Of a stretch of DNA of 64,000 nucleotides, positions 37,445-46,756 are shown piece after piece; position 1 is the first letter of the stretch, and every line of letters starts with the position of its first letter. The stretch is from the NCBI RefSeq assembly GCF_004793765.1, contig NZ_SRYM01000013.1, positions 1 to 64,000 on the forward strand, given 5' to 3'. The stretch is from Parabacteroides distasonis. GTDB taxonomy: Bacteria; Bacteroidota; Bacteroidia; Bacteroidales; Tannerellaceae. A model generated the notes under the pieces. It saw only the letters and a list, made by a program, of their open reading frames with translations. It did no database searches and was not told the origin of the DNA. The position numbers and the translations under genes are program-made.

Positions 37445-38155
37445 ATGGGAACATCTTTCATTCCACTTTGTGCAATAATTGCCGTCTTGATTATCGCCTT
37501 TTTGTTTGCTTCCTTACCGCAGATAAACCATAAAACGCGATACAGAGTACTTTATGCAATAGCCATCATCATGCTATTTGCCGTTATTCCTATCAGTGAG
37601 TATATGTCTGAGAATACCAAAAATCCAAACAGCAATTATCTGCTTGTACTAATATTCGATATTGCAGTAGGTTATTTCTGTATGTACATTGCCGCATTGC
37701 TGAAATTCAATGTCCTTAAACGAAAGAATCAAGCATTGGAAAATGCCTTGACCGAAAAGCAACAAGAAAATGTAGCAATTCTATTGGAACATCAGAATGA
37801 AAAGCAGCAAGCACTTCAGCAAAGAGAACTTGAATGGTTAGCAGATAAAATCACGATGTTCACTGAGGAAGAGCAGAAAGCTATTCTTGCCAGTGCTTGC
37901 GCATTTGCAGAACACGGTTTGATAATCACTCCCTCAATAACCATTCAGCTAAAAGATACATGTAGTCAGCAAGATCTTATGTATTTTGTTTGTTCTACTT
38001 TTTTCAACATGGGCAAGAAGCGTAGTGATATTGTAAGTTTTTTATCCCAGACCTTTCCGCTTTACTTTCCTGCCGGAGAAAGTGTATTGGCTAAAAAGAT
38101 GCCAGGAGTTGAAAAGCTAAAGGAAATGAGAGAGAAGGAAAATAAATCTAAGTAG
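37445..38155 (+). CDS. Membrane protein with coiled coil, unknown function
   Basis: 236 residues from the ATG at 37445 (MGTSFIPLCAIIAVLIIAFLF); a TTG start at 37415 would overlap the upstream gene. Three membrane segments (about 5-25, 37-53, 66-88) lead into a Gln/Glu-rich coiled coil (about 93-130) and a soluble C-terminal domain with Lys-rich end. It starts 16 bp after the Schlafen-type gene, so the two form one cassette. No family recognised. Confidence 0.72.
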   Translation: MGTSFIPLCAIIAVLIIAFLFASLPQINHKTRYRVLYAIAIIMLFAVIPISEYMSENTKNPNSNYLLVLIFDIAVGYFCMYIAALLKFNVLKRKNQALENALTEKQQENVAILLEHQNEKQQALQQRELEWLADKITMFTEEEQKAILASACAFAEHGLIITPSITIQLKDTCSQQDLMYFVCSTFFNMGKKRSDIVSFLSQTFPLYFPAGESVLAKKMPGVEKLKEMREKENKSK

Positions 38156-38261
38156 GGATATTCAGTAAATGTCCCTAAAAATAAAATGGTATATGAATAT
38201 GATAGATTCTAATCATCCCATATGCTATTTTTGTAGGGATATTCCTGAAATAGGAAAACTT

Positions 38262-38298
38262 AAGGTAACTAATTCATTACGAGTTAGTTGCCTTTTTT
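38262..38298 (+). terminator. Rho-independent terminator after the Schlafen cassette
   Basis: AAGGTAACTAA pairs with TTAGTTGCCTT (one G-T pair), followed by TTTTTT. Confidence 0.85.
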
Positions 38299-38363
38299 GT
38301 ATGCTTTAAGCATTCCCCCCCAAAAAACGGTTTGACGGCCAAAACGGGGATAATCTAAAATAT

Positions 38364-38693
38364 ATGAAAAAAAATGATATGCCAACTGTCTATATAGGGA
38401 AGAGTCGGAAGGATTACAGTAGCGGAAGTTCCTCTATCAATGCGCCAGGGGGTAATGCCACGACGACTTTATATGCTTACACAAAGACAGGAACTCCGAC
38501 CTCGTATAGCTGGAACGCTGAATTCTATGGAGAATGCGATAGATGGTACACTTATCCTTCCGGTAATCGATTAGATGTTAGTGTCTATCTAAACTCCCAA
38601 CATAATGGTGGATCTCTCCGCATCACCTGCGCAATGTATAATGGAAGTTCTTTAATAGGTACAGCAACCTATTATTTGAACGTAAATCCGTAA
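38364..38693 (+). CDS. Small beta-rich protein, unknown
   Basis: 109 residues from ATG at 38364; an internal ATG six codons on is an alternative. Rich in Ser, Thr, Gly, Tyr and Asn with alternating hydrophobic strands (TTTLYAYTKTGTPTSYSWNA, SLRITCAMYNGS), suggesting an immunoglobulin-like or lectin-like beta-sandwich. No signal peptide, which is odd for such a domain; it may be the remaining C-terminal domain of a larger surface protein or a genuine small cytoplasmic protein. No family recognised. Confidence 0.5.
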   Translation: MKKNDMPTVYIGKSRKDYSSGSSSINAPGGNATTTLYAYTKTGTPTSYSWNAEFYGECDRWYTYPSGNRLDVSVYLNSQHNGGSLRITCAMYNGSSLIGTATYYLNVNP

Positions 38694-38756
38694 CAATTAT
38701 ACAAGAACAAGGATCTCGTCGAAACAAGACCCTTGTTCTTCATTCAATATACTTAA

Positions 38757-39659
<903 letters not shown>

Positions 39660-39661
39660 AA

Positions 39662-39707
39662 AAGCCGCGCGATTCACAGCCGTCTCCGGACTTGAATCGC
39701 GCGGTTT
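39662..39707. terminator. Long hairpin between convergent genes
   Basis: CCGCGCGATTCA (39665-39676) pairs perfectly with TGAATCGCGCGG (39693-39704) and the stem extends to 15 bp with one G-T. A-rich sequence on the left gives a T-run for leftward transcripts from the GH2 gene; rightward the T-run is short. Confidence 0.75.
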
Positions 39708-39727
39708 GCGTTATATGATAATCAAGC

Positions 39728-42232
39728 TTATTTACTGATCAATTCAAGGGTCGCCCCTTTTACTCCTGGTGCGGAAGCCTCGAAATAGATCGTCCCCGGT
39801 TCCTCGGCCGTCTGCACGATAGCGGTAAGTTGCCCGCTAAACAATTTCATTTCCGGAAGATGGAAGAGTTCCAGACTGGCACTATTTCCATTTGCCGCCG
39901 CACGGTAGGCTCCGGCACCACGTACCTTAAACTGAACCTGTCGAGTGTCCTCCGGACAAAGGTTACCGTTCTTGTCTACGACCCTGACATGAATGAAGGA
40001 AAGGTCTTTTCCGTCAGCCGTCAATTGGCTACGATCGGCGGATAACTCAATATGATGCGGCTTCCCTGCGGTATGAACCTCCTCCTCGGCCACAGCGTTA
40101 CCCTCCTTATCATAAGCGACCACCTTCAAAGTTCCCGGCTCGTATTTGGTATCCATCCACATCAAGCGATACCGTTTCTGGCGCTCGAAACTCTTTTGAG
40201 CCGCTTCGGTATAACTACTATCGATACCGATGCTTAGATCTTTCGTACGTTTCCCTTGGCTCTTTCCGTTGATAAACAATTCGGCGGAAGGATAATTGGT
40301 ATAAACGAATACGGGTGTCACCTCGCCCTCACGTCCCGGCCATGTCCAATGCGGCAGGATATGCAATGTCTTGGCGCTTTTGTTCCAATGACTACGGTAT
40401 AAATAGTAACGATCCTTGGGGATACCCGCCAAATCGATAATACCGAACAAGGAGCTATGGCTTGGCCAATTCGTATAATAAGGAGTAGGCTCGCCCAGAT
40501 AATCAAATCCTGTCCATACGAATTCCCCGATACAATACGGAAGGTCTTCATGCTGGATAAAATCGTCTTCCGGCAGATTAGACCAGCTGCAATGCTCCAC
40601 GTCGTACGAGGAACTTTGGTGATCCTCATAGACAGCCATCGCCTTACGCTCTACCGGGAATTTATACACCCCTCGTGAGCTAACCGTGGAAGCCGTCTCG
40701 CTTCCTAAAATTATTTGCTGAGGTAGTTTCTTATAATTCAATTGATAACGGAACGGGCGATAATTAAATCCCGCTACATCCATGATCGCTGCCATATTAT
40801 TATTCACGACGGCATCCGGAGCATCCATACCTTGTGTCACCGGACGAGTCGGGTCTTCCCGATGGCAAATGTCCTGTAAGAATTTGGAGATCTTACAACC
40901 GCTCTCATCCCATTGGTTAGGCACCTCGTTACCAATGCACCACATCACGACACTCGGGTTATTCCGGTAATGATGTACTAGATTCACTAGGTCTTTTTCC
41001 ACCCATTCGTCAAAAATCAAGTTATAGCCGTTGGCGCATTTCGCCTTGTTCCATTCATCGAAGCTCTCTGCCATCAACATCATCCCCATCTCATCGCAAG
41101 CCTTTACCAACTCGGGAGCCGGCATATTATGGGACGTACGGATCGCATTGCATCCCATATCCTTCAAGATCCGGATCTGACGGCGGATGGCGGCATCATT
41201 GACAGCGGCACCCAGCGGGCCTAGGTCATGGTGATTACAAACGCCTTTGAATACCGTCTTCTCACCATTCAAGAAAAAGCCTTTATTTGGAATGATCTCG
41301 ATCGAACGGATGCCGAACGGGGTCGTATAGATATCTTTCAGTTTATCGCCCTCATATAAACGTGTCTCTGCGGAATACAGGGCGGGCATATCTAGCGACC
41401 ATAAAGTCGGGGTCTGGATGATAAACTCTTGAGAGAGACTATTATCATTGTACTTAATCTGAGAGAGAGGTGTAGTCTGCTCCGTCAACTTCTGCCCGTT
41501 CGAGTTCCATACACTGGTTTTCACGCTATACTTACCGGCGTTGGCACCTTCCGGCAGTACGATTTTCGTCTGTACATCGACTTTAGCGAATTTCTTCGTG
41601 ACGGTCGGGGTCGTAACGTAAGTTCCCCAGACCGGGATATAGGCGTTTTCCGTCACGATTATATGTACATTCCGATATAGTCCCGCTCCCGGATACCAAC
41701 GGGAGGATTCCGGCAAGTTCTCGAGGCGAACAGCCAAGGTGTTCTTTTTCCCCGGCATGAGTTGTTTCGTGATATCAAAATAGAAAGAATTATAGCCATA
41801 CGGCCAATATCCAACCTCTTGCCCATTCACGTAGACCTTGGCATGGCTCATCGCACCGTCAAACAGGATCGTGGCACGTTTCCCATCCGTAAATTGAGGA
41901 ACCTCAAACTCAGTTCGGTACCAGCCGACTCCCACGAAAGGCAAACCTCCGGTTCGGCCGGCATGTTCCATGGCTTCCGTTTGTCCGTCTTGGGCAATAG
42001 CGACCTCTTGCTTATCATTCTGTGCGCTGAAAGGACCGTAAATCGCCCAATCATGCGGAACGGTCACGGATTGCCATTTGCTATCGTTAAAACTAGGATT
42101 GATAAACTCCGGGCTGTCTTCCCGGGTGAACTTCCAATTCTTTTCCAGCAGGAACTCACTGCGTACTTGAGAAAACAACGCAGGGAAAAGGCAAAACAAA
42201 CCGATTAAAATAGCGAAACTTGTTCTTTTCAT
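39728..42232 (-). CDS. Secreted GH2 beta-galactosidase
   Basis: 834 residues with signal peptide MKRTSFAILIGLFCLFPALF. Glycoside hydrolase family 2 layout: sugar-binding jelly roll (WQSVTVPHDWAI...GWYRTEFEVP), Ig-like domain, TIM barrel (GVCNHHDLGPLG, IRTSHNMPAPELV), then C-terminal beta domains. The acid/base Glu is in MWCIGNEVPNQW and the nucleophile Glu in LGSETASTVSS. It probably releases galactose in the periplasm. No SusC/D pair is nearby. The promoter matches the Bacteroidetes consensus (see 42266-42296). Confidence 0.93.
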   Translation of the reverse strand: MKRTSFAILIGLFCLFPALFSQVRSEFLLEKNWKFTREDSPEFINPSFNDSKWQSVTVPHDWAIYGPFSAQNDKQEVAIAQDGQTEAMEHAGRTGGLPFVGVGWYRTEFEVPQFTDGKRATILFDGAMSHAKVYVNGQEVGYWPYGYNSFYFDITKQLMPGKKNTLAVRLENLPESSRWYPGAGLYRNVHIIVTENAYIPVWGTYVTTPTVTKKFAKVDVQTKIVLPEGANAGKYSVKTSVWNSNGQKLTEQTTPLSQIKYNDNSLSQEFIIQTPTLWSLDMPALYSAETRLYEGDKLKDIYTTPFGIRSIEIIPNKGFFLNGEKTVFKGVCNHHDLGPLGAAVNDAAIRRQIRILKDMGCNAIRTSHNMPAPELVKACDEMGMMLMAESFDEWNKAKCANGYNLIFDEWVEKDLVNLVHHYRNNPSVVMWCIGNEVPNQWDESGCKISKFLQDICHREDPTRPVTQGMDAPDAVVNNNMAAIMDVAGFNYRPFRYQLNYKKLPQQIILGSETASTVSSRGVYKFPVERKAMAVYEDHQSSSYDVEHCSWSNLPEDDFIQHEDLPYCIGEFVWTGFDYLGEPTPYYTNWPSHSSLFGIIDLAGIPKDRYYLYRSHWNKSAKTLHILPHWTWPGREGEVTPVFVYTNYPSAELFINGKSQGKRTKDLSIGIDSSYTEAAQKSFERQKRYRLMWMDTKYEPGTLKVVAYDKEGNAVAEEEVHTAGKPHHIELSADRSQLTADGKDLSFIHVRVVDKNGNLCPEDTRQVQFKVRGAGAYRAAANGNSASLELFHLPEMKLFSGQLTAIVQTAEEPGTIYFEASAPGVKGATLELISK

Positions 42233-42265
42233 TCGTTTTTTGTGTTTTTGTTATTCATAGCGGAA

Positions 42266-42296
42266 CAAAAATAAGTATTTTTGTCTCCAATACAAA
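42266..42296 (-). promoter_or_regulatory. Promoter of the GH2 gene
   Basis: On the minus strand TTTG (42293-42296), a 19-bp spacer and TATTTTTG (42266-42273) match the Bacteroidetes sigma-ABfr consensus. The start would be near 42260, 28 bp before the GH2 ATG. Confidence 0.75.
42276..42283 (+). promoter_or_regulatory. -7 box for the dcuB-like gene
   Basis: TATTTTTG, two bases from the opposite-facing GH2 -7 box. Together they form the 18-bp palindrome CAAAAATAAGTATTTTTG. No good -33 TTTG is seen for this direction. Confidence 0.55.
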
Positions 42297-42319
42297 CTAA
42301 ATCAAAAGAATTGCACAAC

Positions 42320-43630
42320 ATGTTGTTACAATTAGCGTTCGTTTTAATAGCCATCATTATAGGTGCTCGTATCGGGGGTATCGGATTAGGCGTGTTAGGA
42401 GGCCTCGGACTCGGTATACTCACCTTTGGATTCGGGCTCCAGCCCACTTCTCCTCCTATCGATGTCATGCTTATGATCGTTGCCGTAATAGCGGCGGCTA
42501 GTTGTATGCAAGCCGCTGGTGGACTTGATCTGATGGTTAAGTGGGCAGAAAAACTGCTTCGCAAGAATCCTCAACGAATCACGATATTAAGCCCGTTCGT
42601 CACTTATTTATTTACTTTCATAGCCGGAACGGGGCATGTGGCCTATTCAGTCCTTCCAGTTATCGCCGAGGTAGCTACGGAAACGAAAATCCGTCCCGAA
42701 CGTCCGATGGCGATCGCCGTGATCGCTTCCCAGCAAGCTATTACGGCTAGCCCGATATCGGCGGCTACGGTAGCGATGCTCAGCATGTTATCCGGATATC
42801 ATATTTCCTTGATGGATATCCTTATGATATCTGTTCCTTGTACCTTATTGGGGGTATTGGCGGGAGCGATCTATTCTTTAAGGGTTGGTAAAGAATTGGA
42901 TCAAGATCCGGAATACTTAAAGCGGGTAGCGAACCATGAGTTCAGTACGAAACATTACGAGGCGAAAGGCGTGGAAAACCAAATGAAAGCGGCTTTATCG
43001 GTCGCTATATTTGTTCTCGCTACGATAGCGATCGTTATTTTGGGTTCAATGGAGTCGCTACGTCCGGTCTTTACCGTCGGCACGGAAAAGGTTTCGATGC
43101 AAATGTCACATATTATTGAGGTATTGATGTTAACAGCCTCTGCTTTCATCTTATTATTTACAAAAACGGATGGAATCAAGGCCGCACAGGGTTCTGTTTT
43201 CTCCGCAGGCATGCAAGCGGTGGTAGCGATTTTCGGTATCGCTTGGATGGGAGATACTTTTATCGCCGGTAATATGACAGAGTTAAAAGGATCTATTGAG
43301 CATGTGGTTATGCAGATGCCTTGGTTATTCGGGTTGGCCCTTTTCGTAATGTCCATTTTATTATTTAGCCAAGCGGCTACTATTCGTGCGTTATTGCCGC
43401 TAGGGATCGCATTGGGTATCTCACCCTATATGTTGATCGCTTTATTCCCCACCGTAAACGGTTATTTCTTCATCCCAAACTACCCGACAGTCGTAGCCGC
43501 CATCAACTTCGATCGTACAGGAACGACCCGCATCGGTAAATATATCTTGAATCATTCTTTCATGATGCCGGGATTGATAGCGACCGGGGTTGCTGTTGGA
43601 TTGGGGTTACTATTTATTCAATTCCTATAA
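42320..43630 (+). CDS. DcuA/DcuB-type anaerobic C4-dicarboxylate transporter
   Basis: 436 residues from the ATG at 42320 (MLLQLAFVLIAIIIGARIGG). About 10-12 membrane segments with Dcu signatures: FIAGTGHVAYSVLPVIAEVA, RPERPMAIAVIASQQAITASPISAATVAM and PTVNGYFFIPNYPTVVAAI. Dcu carriers exchange fumarate, aspartate or malate for succinate in the inner membrane, fitting fumarate respiration. It is divergent from GH2 and followed by a 19-bp perfect stem. Confidence 0.93.
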   Translation: MLLQLAFVLIAIIIGARIGGIGLGVLGGLGLGILTFGFGLQPTSPPIDVMLMIVAVIAAASCMQAAGGLDLMVKWAEKLLRKNPQRITILSPFVTYLFTFIAGTGHVAYSVLPVIAEVATETKIRPERPMAIAVIASQQAITASPISAATVAMLSMLSGYHISLMDILMISVPCTLLGVLAGAIYSLRVGKELDQDPEYLKRVANHEFSTKHYEAKGVENQMKAALSVAIFVLATIAIVILGSMESLRPVFTVGTEKVSMQMSHIIEVLMLTASAFILLFTKTDGIKAAQGSVFSAGMQAVVAIFGIAWMGDTFIAGNMTELKGSIEHVVMQMPWLFGLALFVMSILLFSQAATIRALLPLGIALGISPYMLIALFPTVNGYFFIPNYPTVVAAINFDRTGTTRIGKYILNHSFMMPGLIATGVAVGLGLLFIQFL

Positions 43631-43644
43631 ATATTCAGTGTGTT

Positions 43645-43704
43645 GATAGGTTCATGCGCCAATACAAATTAACAGGTGTATTTAAATTGGCGCATGAACC
43701 TATC
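43645..43704. repeat. 19-bp perfect inverted repeat between convergent genes
   Basis: GATAGGTTCATGCGCCAAT (43645-43663) and its exact reverse complement (43686-43704) flank a 22-nt centre. There is no adjacent T-run, so it may be an inverted-repeat element or a hairpin that protects transcript ends rather than a classical terminator. Confidence 0.85.
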
Positions 43705-43717
43705 TGTACATTATTTC

Positions 43718-44077
43718 CTATTTTAACAGCTTCTCTTGAATCAACTGTTTCAACTCCTGCTTTCCCATCGTTCCGATCATCATCTCACGGGGGCCGTCTA
43801 ATGGGCAAAACATCAAAGTAGGAATCGTTCGGATATTAAAGGCTGTCTCAAGTGCCTCCTCTTGATCGACATCCACCTTATAAATATAAATCTTCCCATC
43901 AAATTCTTTGGCAAACTCATCCAATATTGGGCTTAAACGTTTGCAATAACCACACCAAGGAGCGTGAAAATCAATGAGGCAAGGACGACTCCCTATATAT
44001 TTCCAGTCTTTGGCATTCGCCTCAAAATCACCAACATTGGCGATAAAACCATCTTTCGTTAAATCGATTACTACCAT
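43718..44077 (-). CDS. Thioredoxin-like protein
   Basis: 119 residues, single thioredoxin domain without signal peptide, so cytoplasmic. The redox site is APWCGYCKRLSP, with Tyr replacing the usual Pro, which is expected to shift redox potential. The cis-Pro is in IRTIPTLMF. The promoter has a TATCTTTG -7 box on the minus strand (complement of 44107-44114), 30 bp upstream. Confidence 0.9.
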   Translation of the reverse strand: MVVIDLTKDGFIANVGDFEANAKDWKYIGSRPCLIDFHAPWCGYCKRLSPILDEFAKEFDGKIYIYKVDVDQEEALETAFNIRTIPTLMFCPLDGPREMMIGTMGKQELKQLIQEKLLK

Positions 44078-44106
44078 ACTTCTCTATATTTTGATTTATA
44101 ATATAA

Positions 44107-44149
44107 CAAAGATAAGCATGAATAGGTTACGGTATTTTTTATACTTTTG
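44107..44149. promoter_or_regulatory. Divergent promoters for thioredoxin and ilvA
   Basis: Complement of 44107-44114 (TATCTTTG) faces thioredoxin; TACTTTTG at 44142-44149 faces ilvA, 26 bp before its ATG. Neither has a clear -33 TTTG. Confidence 0.55.
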
Positions 44150-44174
44150 CGGCATCGTTTTAACAACAGACAAA

Positions 44175-45374
44175 ATGCTCACACTTGATAAAATTTATCA
44201 GGCATCATATGCCTTGAAGACAGTCATCAGACGTACTGATTTAATCAGTGCTCCCAATATCAATCCGGAATCCCATATTTTTCTAAAACCGGAGAACTTA
44301 CAAGTGACCGGATCGTTTAAAGTGCGCGGCGCTTGTTTCAAGATCGCCCAGCTTACGGAAGAAGAGAAATCGAATGGCGTAGTGGCTTGCTCGGCGGGGA
44401 ATCATGCCCAGGGTGTGGCATTAGCGGCTACTGCCCATGGCATCAAGTCATTAATCTGTTTGCCCGATAATGCTCCTATCTCTAAAGTCGAGGCTACTAA
44501 ATCTTATGGGGCGGATGTGTGCCTTGTCGAAGGTGTTTATGATGATGCTTATAACAAGGCTTTACAATTGAAGGATGAGAAAGGATACACATTTATCCAC
44601 CCGTTTGATGATGAGGATGTGATCGCCGGACAAGGGACCATTGGTTTGGAGTTATTGGAACAACTTCCGGAAGTAGATGCTGTAATCATTCCGATCGGAG
44701 GGGGTGGGCTGATCTCCGGAGTCGCCTATGCCATCAAGAACTTGAACCCGAATATCAAAGTTTACGGAGTGCAAGCCAAAGGAGCGCCTAGCATGTTAAA
44801 CTCTATCGAGCATGGGAAAATCGAACGCCTCAAAGGTGTCCGTACCATAGCTGACGGTATCGCCGTAAAAGAACCGGGAATACATACTTTCGATCTTTGC
44901 CAGCAATATGTGGACGAGATCGTATCCGTGACAGACGATGAGATTTCCACCGCTATCCTCGCATTGATCGAGCAACATAAATTAATCGCCGAAGGAGCGG
45001 GTGCCGTAGCTGTGGCTGCCGCCATGTTTGATAAAGTACCCATCAAAGGGAAAAAAGTAATCTGTTTGATTTCCGGTGGAAATATTGACGTGAATATCCT
45101 CTCCCGGGTGATCGGACGTGGTTTGCAGAAATCTGGCCGTTCTTGCTCCATGACGATCGAATTGGTAGACAAACCCGGACAATTACAGCATGTATCAGAA
45201 ATCATCGCCTCTACCGGTGCGAACGTAGTATCCGTATATCACGAACGGGTCAGCCATACAGCTGATATCAATGGTTGTTACCTACGGTTGGAGATGGAAA
45301 CAAGGAATCAACAACAGATTAATGAGATCCGGCAATTACTCACCGTCTCGGGATATAAGATAGTGGAAGGATAA
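44175..45374 (+). CDS. ilvA: Threonine ammonia-lyase (threonine dehydratase)
   Basis: 399 residues from the ATG at 44175 (MLTLDKIYQASYALKT), just after a -7 box; the frame is open further upstream but has no promoter there. It deaminates threonine to 2-oxobutanoate with PLP. The Lys site is LQVTGSFKVRGA; the glycine loop is IIPIGGGGLISG; a C-terminal ACT-like domain (SMTIELVDKPGQLQHVSEII, about 325-345) suggests allosteric control. Length fits the shorter TdcB/IlvA1 type rather than 500-residue IlvA, so a catabolic role is possible. Confidence 0.9.
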   Translation: MLTLDKIYQASYALKTVIRRTDLISAPNINPESHIFLKPENLQVTGSFKVRGACFKIAQLTEEEKSNGVVACSAGNHAQGVALAATAHGIKSLICLPDNAPISKVEATKSYGADVCLVEGVYDDAYNKALQLKDEKGYTFIHPFDDEDVIAGQGTIGLELLEQLPEVDAVIIPIGGGGLISGVAYAIKNLNPNIKVYGVQAKGAPSMLNSIEHGKIERLKGVRTIADGIAVKEPGIHTFDLCQQYVDEIVSVTDDEISTAILALIEQHKLIAEGAGAVAVAAAMFDKVPIKGKKVICLISGGNIDVNILSRVIGRGLQKSGRSCSMTIELVDKPGQLQHVSEIIASTGANVVSVYHERVSHTADINGCYLRLEMETRNQQQINEIRQLLTVSGYKIVEG

Positions 45375-45384
45375 TACGAATATA

Positions 45385-45428
45385 ACCCAAGCATATTTAA
45401 GATCTTTTAAGGTCTCATATGCTTGGGT
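45385..45428. terminator. Hairpin between convergent ilvA and regulator genes
   Basis: ACCCAAGCATAT (45385-45396) pairs perfectly with ATATGCTTGGGT (45417-45428); the inner arms AGATC/GGTCT extend it. No T-run follows in either direction, so termination is likely but not certain. Confidence 0.65.
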
Positions 45429-45437
45429 ATCCAACCT

Positions 45438-45731
45438 CTACACCTGTCGTAAATGAATATATTCTCTCAATGCATCCACATACTCCTCCATCGCCAAGCG
45501 TCCCTTGTCTGTGATCCGGCAAACCGTTCGGGGCTTCTTCCCAGCAAATCCCTTCTCGATATCAATATAACCAGCCTCGCTAAGTTTGTCCAATTGGACG
45601 CTAAGATTTCCCGCCGTAGCGTTCGTCTTCTCTTTGATATAGACAAACTCCGCCTCTTCTATCGACAACAAGATAGACATCACCGCCAACCGGAGTTGGG
45701 AATGCAATAAAGGATCTAGTTCTTTAAACAT
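45438..45731 (-). CDS. Winged-helix transcriptional regulator (MarR/ArsR-like)
   Basis: 97 residues from the ATG at 45731 (MFKELDPLLHSQLRLAVMSIL); the longer frame runs back through the upstream gene. Pattern of a DUF2089/PadR-like winged helix: LLSIEEAEFVYIKEKTNATAGNLSVQLDKLSEAGYIDIEKGFAGKKPRTVCRITDKGRLAME is the wing (shown only as motifs KEKTNATAGNLSVQLDKL and KKPRTVCRITDKG). It overlaps the end of the membrane-protein gene by 16 bp, so they are translationally linked. Two identical palindromes upstream of the operon are its probable operators. Confidence 0.85.
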   Translation of the reverse strand: MFKELDPLLHSQLRLAVMSILLSIEEAEFVYIKEKTNATAGNLSVQLDKLSEAGYIDIEKGFAGKKPRTVCRITDKGRLAMEEYVDALREYIHLRQV

Positions 45732-46312
45732 TGTTTTTTCATTTGATAGTTCAACAGATGCCCAGGAATCACCATCATAGCAACAAATATAACGGAAAAA
45801 ACCAACAACCGGTCTATACCATGTATCCACAATATCAAGAATGAAGAAATGACACCTACCATCCCTAATACGGCCATCGGCTTAAAGCGGGAAACACTAC
45901 CAGAAAGTGTCACCCCCATACCCATCAGAAGCGGAATCAGGAAATAAATATCCACCTTCCCTACCCAAGAGGCCACGGAGAGGAAAAATCCCACCATACC
46001 GAATACCATCCATATCTGTCCGATAATCCGGTCTATATAATTACGAGTCCCTCTATGAGCACTATCCTTCCGACTATAATACAAGGTTAGGGGGAAAGCC
46101 ACAACCGGCAATAAAAACCACAAGAACTGTATCTGGTAATAGTCGCCCACAAAAGAGAGGACATACCAAATCACCAAGGCAATAGCCAACGTAATGTATC
46201 CCCAAATCAAAAGCGGATAAGCCGCATAGCGGGCTGTATTTTCTTGTGTCTCCTTGATCATCCGAGTGATGAGTTCCAAACTCTCTCTCTCGGTTAAAAT
46301 TCTATCTTCCAT
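45716..46312 (-). CDS. Multi-pass membrane protein paired with winged-helix regulator
   Basis: 198 residues. A short acidic cytosolic N-terminus (MEDRILTERESLELITRMI) precedes six hydrophobic segments between about residues 30 and 185. Gene pairs of a membrane protein of this size and a winged-helix protein are common in Bacteroidetes; the function is unknown, possibly sensing or sequestration for the regulator. It starts 29 bp past the downstream operator copy. Confidence 0.78.
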   Translation of the reverse strand: MEDRILTERESLELITRMIKETQENTARYAAYPLLIWGYITLAIALVIWYVLSFVGDYYQIQFLWFLLPVVAFPLTLYYSRKDSAHRGTRNYIDRIIGQIWMVFGMVGFFLSVASWVGKVDIYFLIPLLMGMGVTLSGSVSRFKPMAVLGMVGVISSFLILWIHGIDRLLVFSVIFVAMMVIPGHLLNYQMKKQCLKN

Positions 46313-46340
46313 ATCATCTGCTATTAATTAATACAAATAA

Positions 46341-46355
46341 GTTTATTTTATAAAC
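46341..46355. promoter_or_regulatory. Second operator copy (GTTTATTTTATAAAC)
   Basis: Perfect palindrome GTTTAT-TTT-ATAAAC, identical to the copy at 46420-46434; the match between copies extends to 17 bp. Lies in the leader, 29 bp before the membrane-protein ATG. Confidence 0.65.
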
Positions 46356-46366
46356 TATCCATGGAT

Positions 46367-46401
46367 AAAAAATGCGAAGAAGCTGCGCATCATTCTTCGC
46401 A
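46367..46401 (-). promoter_or_regulatory. Leader hairpin followed by T-run (possible attenuator)
   Basis: On the minus strand TGCGAAGAA pairs with TTCTTCGCA around an 11-nt loop, followed by TTTTTT. It starts right at the predicted transcription start, so it could be a 5' stabilising stem or an early terminator. Confidence 0.5.
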
Positions 46402-46406
46402 CACCG

Positions 46407-46438
46407 CAAATGTAGACAAGTTTATTTTATAAACCAAA
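46407..46438 (-). promoter_or_regulatory. Consensus promoter with embedded operator
   Basis: On the minus strand TTTG (46435-46438), an exact 20-bp spacer and TACATTTG (46407-46414). The palindrome GTTTATTTTATAAAC (46420-46434) fills the spacer, so a bound repressor would block RNA polymerase. It drives the membrane protein/regulator pair. Confidence 0.8.
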
Positions 46439-46756
46439 CGATATTACCAAATATTTCGATAAAAGTTCAACACCACACGATTCTTTCATTTAGACCTTGA
46501 TCCAAATTATTTTTCAAGCCCTTTGCGAGGAGGGTATCACATACATTAGAAGATATGCGATTTGATATTTTGACAAATTGTAAATCAAAGTCCCGGAGAA
46601 TCGATTTTTCCGAGACAATGTGCGACTCATTGTCAAATGCGCAAGAAAAAAACAGCAATTCGCTTATTGATAGCATTATACCGAAAAACAGCCTTTCATT
46701 CTAGCGAAAATAATTCATCCCAATTCATATTCACAGCTTTCCGAGAGCAATTTTGT

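Noticed and set aside
46467..46676. 69-residue minus-strand ORF
   Set aside because: AT-rich composition, no family, and it lies upstream of the well-supported promoter at 46407-46438 without its own signals.
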